From positions 75,605,986 to 75,669,985 of the forward strand of contig CM047426.1 of assembly GCA_026168455.1 (NCBI GenBank): a stretch of DNA of 64,000 nt, in the 5' to 3' direction. How positions within the stretch are numbered: position 1 is the first letter of the stretch; each line of letters opens with the position of its first letter. The DNA is from Theocolax elegans (lineage: Eukaryota > Arthropoda > Insecta > Hymenoptera > Cerocephalidae). A program made the position numbers and the translations under genes. Positions 63,215-64,000 of this stretch are shown piece after piece. The notes beneath the pieces were generated by a model. It was not told where the DNA came from, did not search any database, and was given only the letters and a program-made list of their open reading frames with translations.

Positions 63215-64000
63215 AACCGATGAAATAAAATATTATCAGAATATGATTTATTTGTTTTTGATGAATTTCTCCGATTAACAACAAGTAAAAAAATGTAAGA
63301 ATTTTTTTAATAGCAATCGAATTTTTTACTTCTAGTATAAATCCCATTTTAAAAAAATTAATAATTATTTAATAAATTATTTGATTATTTAATGACTTAT
63401 AGCCACAAAATACAAAATTTATTAGAATATGAATTCAATGCGCTTCTTGTATTGGATTATTGGGTTATTTATCTCATTGAGTGCAAATAAAAATATGCGA
63501 GGTTTAATTTTATTGTCCTTCATTTTATCTACTCGTAGTCTAAATGCGTATTTACAAAAATTAATTATATTGTTATCATTTTTTTGAACATTTAGCGCCT
63601 TTTAACCGATGAAATAAAATATTATCAGAATATGATTTAAGTGTTTTTGATGAATTTCTCCGATTAACAACAAGTAAAAAAATGTAAGAATTTTTTTTAA
63701 TATCGATCGCATCCTTTACTTCTAGTATAAATCCCATTTTACAAAAATTAATAATTATTTAATAAATTATTTGATTATTTAATGACTTATAGCCACAAAA
63801 TACAAAATTTATTCGAATATGAATTCAATGCGCTTCTTGTATTGGGTTATTGGGTTATTGGGTTATTGGGTTATTTATCTCATTGAGTGCAAATAAAAAT
63901 ATGCGAGGTTTAATTTTATTGTCCTTCATTTTTTCTACTCGTAGTGTAAATGCTTATTTACAAAAATTGATTATATTTGTTATCATTTTTTTGAACATTT
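63215..64000. repeat. 389 bp tandem repeat reaching the window end
   Basis: Unit 1 starts AACCGATGAAATAAAATATT at 63,215 and unit 2 at 63,604 (period 389). Unit 2 has an expanded GGGTTATT microrepeat (four copies at about 63,845-63,872, versus about two in unit 1). The array may continue past 64,000. Confidence 0.9.

Noticed and set aside
1..64000. CRISPR arrays, operons, bacterial promoters or ribosome binding sites
   Set aside because: Splice sites, LINEs and eukaryotic DNA transposons show this is insect nuclear DNA; tandem repeats here lack the regular repeat-spacer pattern.

Overview
This is AT-rich insect DNA, almost certainly from a hymenopteran and most likely an ant (inference from the mix: R1-clade and I/Jockey-like LINEs, two piggyBac families, a hAT, a Ty3/gypsy element, CACTA-like elements carrying a DUF4806 gene, and one exon of a Tret1-like sugar transporter). 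There are no operons, ribosome binding sites or CRISPR arrays. Nearly all recognisable coding sequence comes from transposable elements (TEs), mostly broken; the only likely host coding sequence is the transporter exon.

Layout. 0-4.7 kb: duplicated block with a tRNA-like SINE head and a decayed Helitron-type DUF6570 fragment. 4.7-7.7 kb: two R1 LINE remnants on the minus strand. 7.2-12.6 kb: a 2.69 kb block present twice, holding the end of an R1 remnant, the sugar-transporter exon and the RNase H part of a second LINE. 12.7-16.0 kb: a piggyBac element (TTAA target site) inserted inside that LINE; the LINE tail and a papain-like cysteine-protease-like frame follow. 14.1-19.3 kb is again a tandem pair. 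20.3-25.7 kb: a second, unrelated piggyBac, also as a tandem pair, with poly-T minisatellites. 25.9-34.6 kb: a Ty3/gypsy element on the minus strand, split by a 5,967 bp hAT element with a perfect 8 bp target duplication; the hAT carries two diverged transposase genes facing each other and at least three smaller nested elements. An N gap (34,648-34,748) separates it from a third R1 fragment. 35.3-43 kb: mostly AT-rich DNA, a GC-rich block, MITE-like inverted repeats and a broken transposase-like gene. 43.08-58.77 kb: one very large DNA transposon (about 15.7 kb) bounded by 15 bp inverted repeats and TA, carrying an intact CACTA-like transposase and a split DUF4806 gene. 59-64 kb: repeats only, including a roughly 170 bp array that flips orientation and a 389 bp tandem repeat running to the window end.

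Two points matter most. First, the left 26 kb holds four consecutive head-to-tail duplications, all with a period of 2.6-2.7 kb. Copies differ mainly by one-base indels, and reading frames are broken near the presumed joins but open in the partner copy. That is the pattern expected of contig ends that overlap and were not merged, so many 'pairs' here are probably one locus each. Second, the 15.7 kb element is the best candidate for a little-described mobile system: an intact CACTA/Mirage/Chapaev-type transposase with a co-oriented DUF4806 accessory gene between repeat-rich termini.
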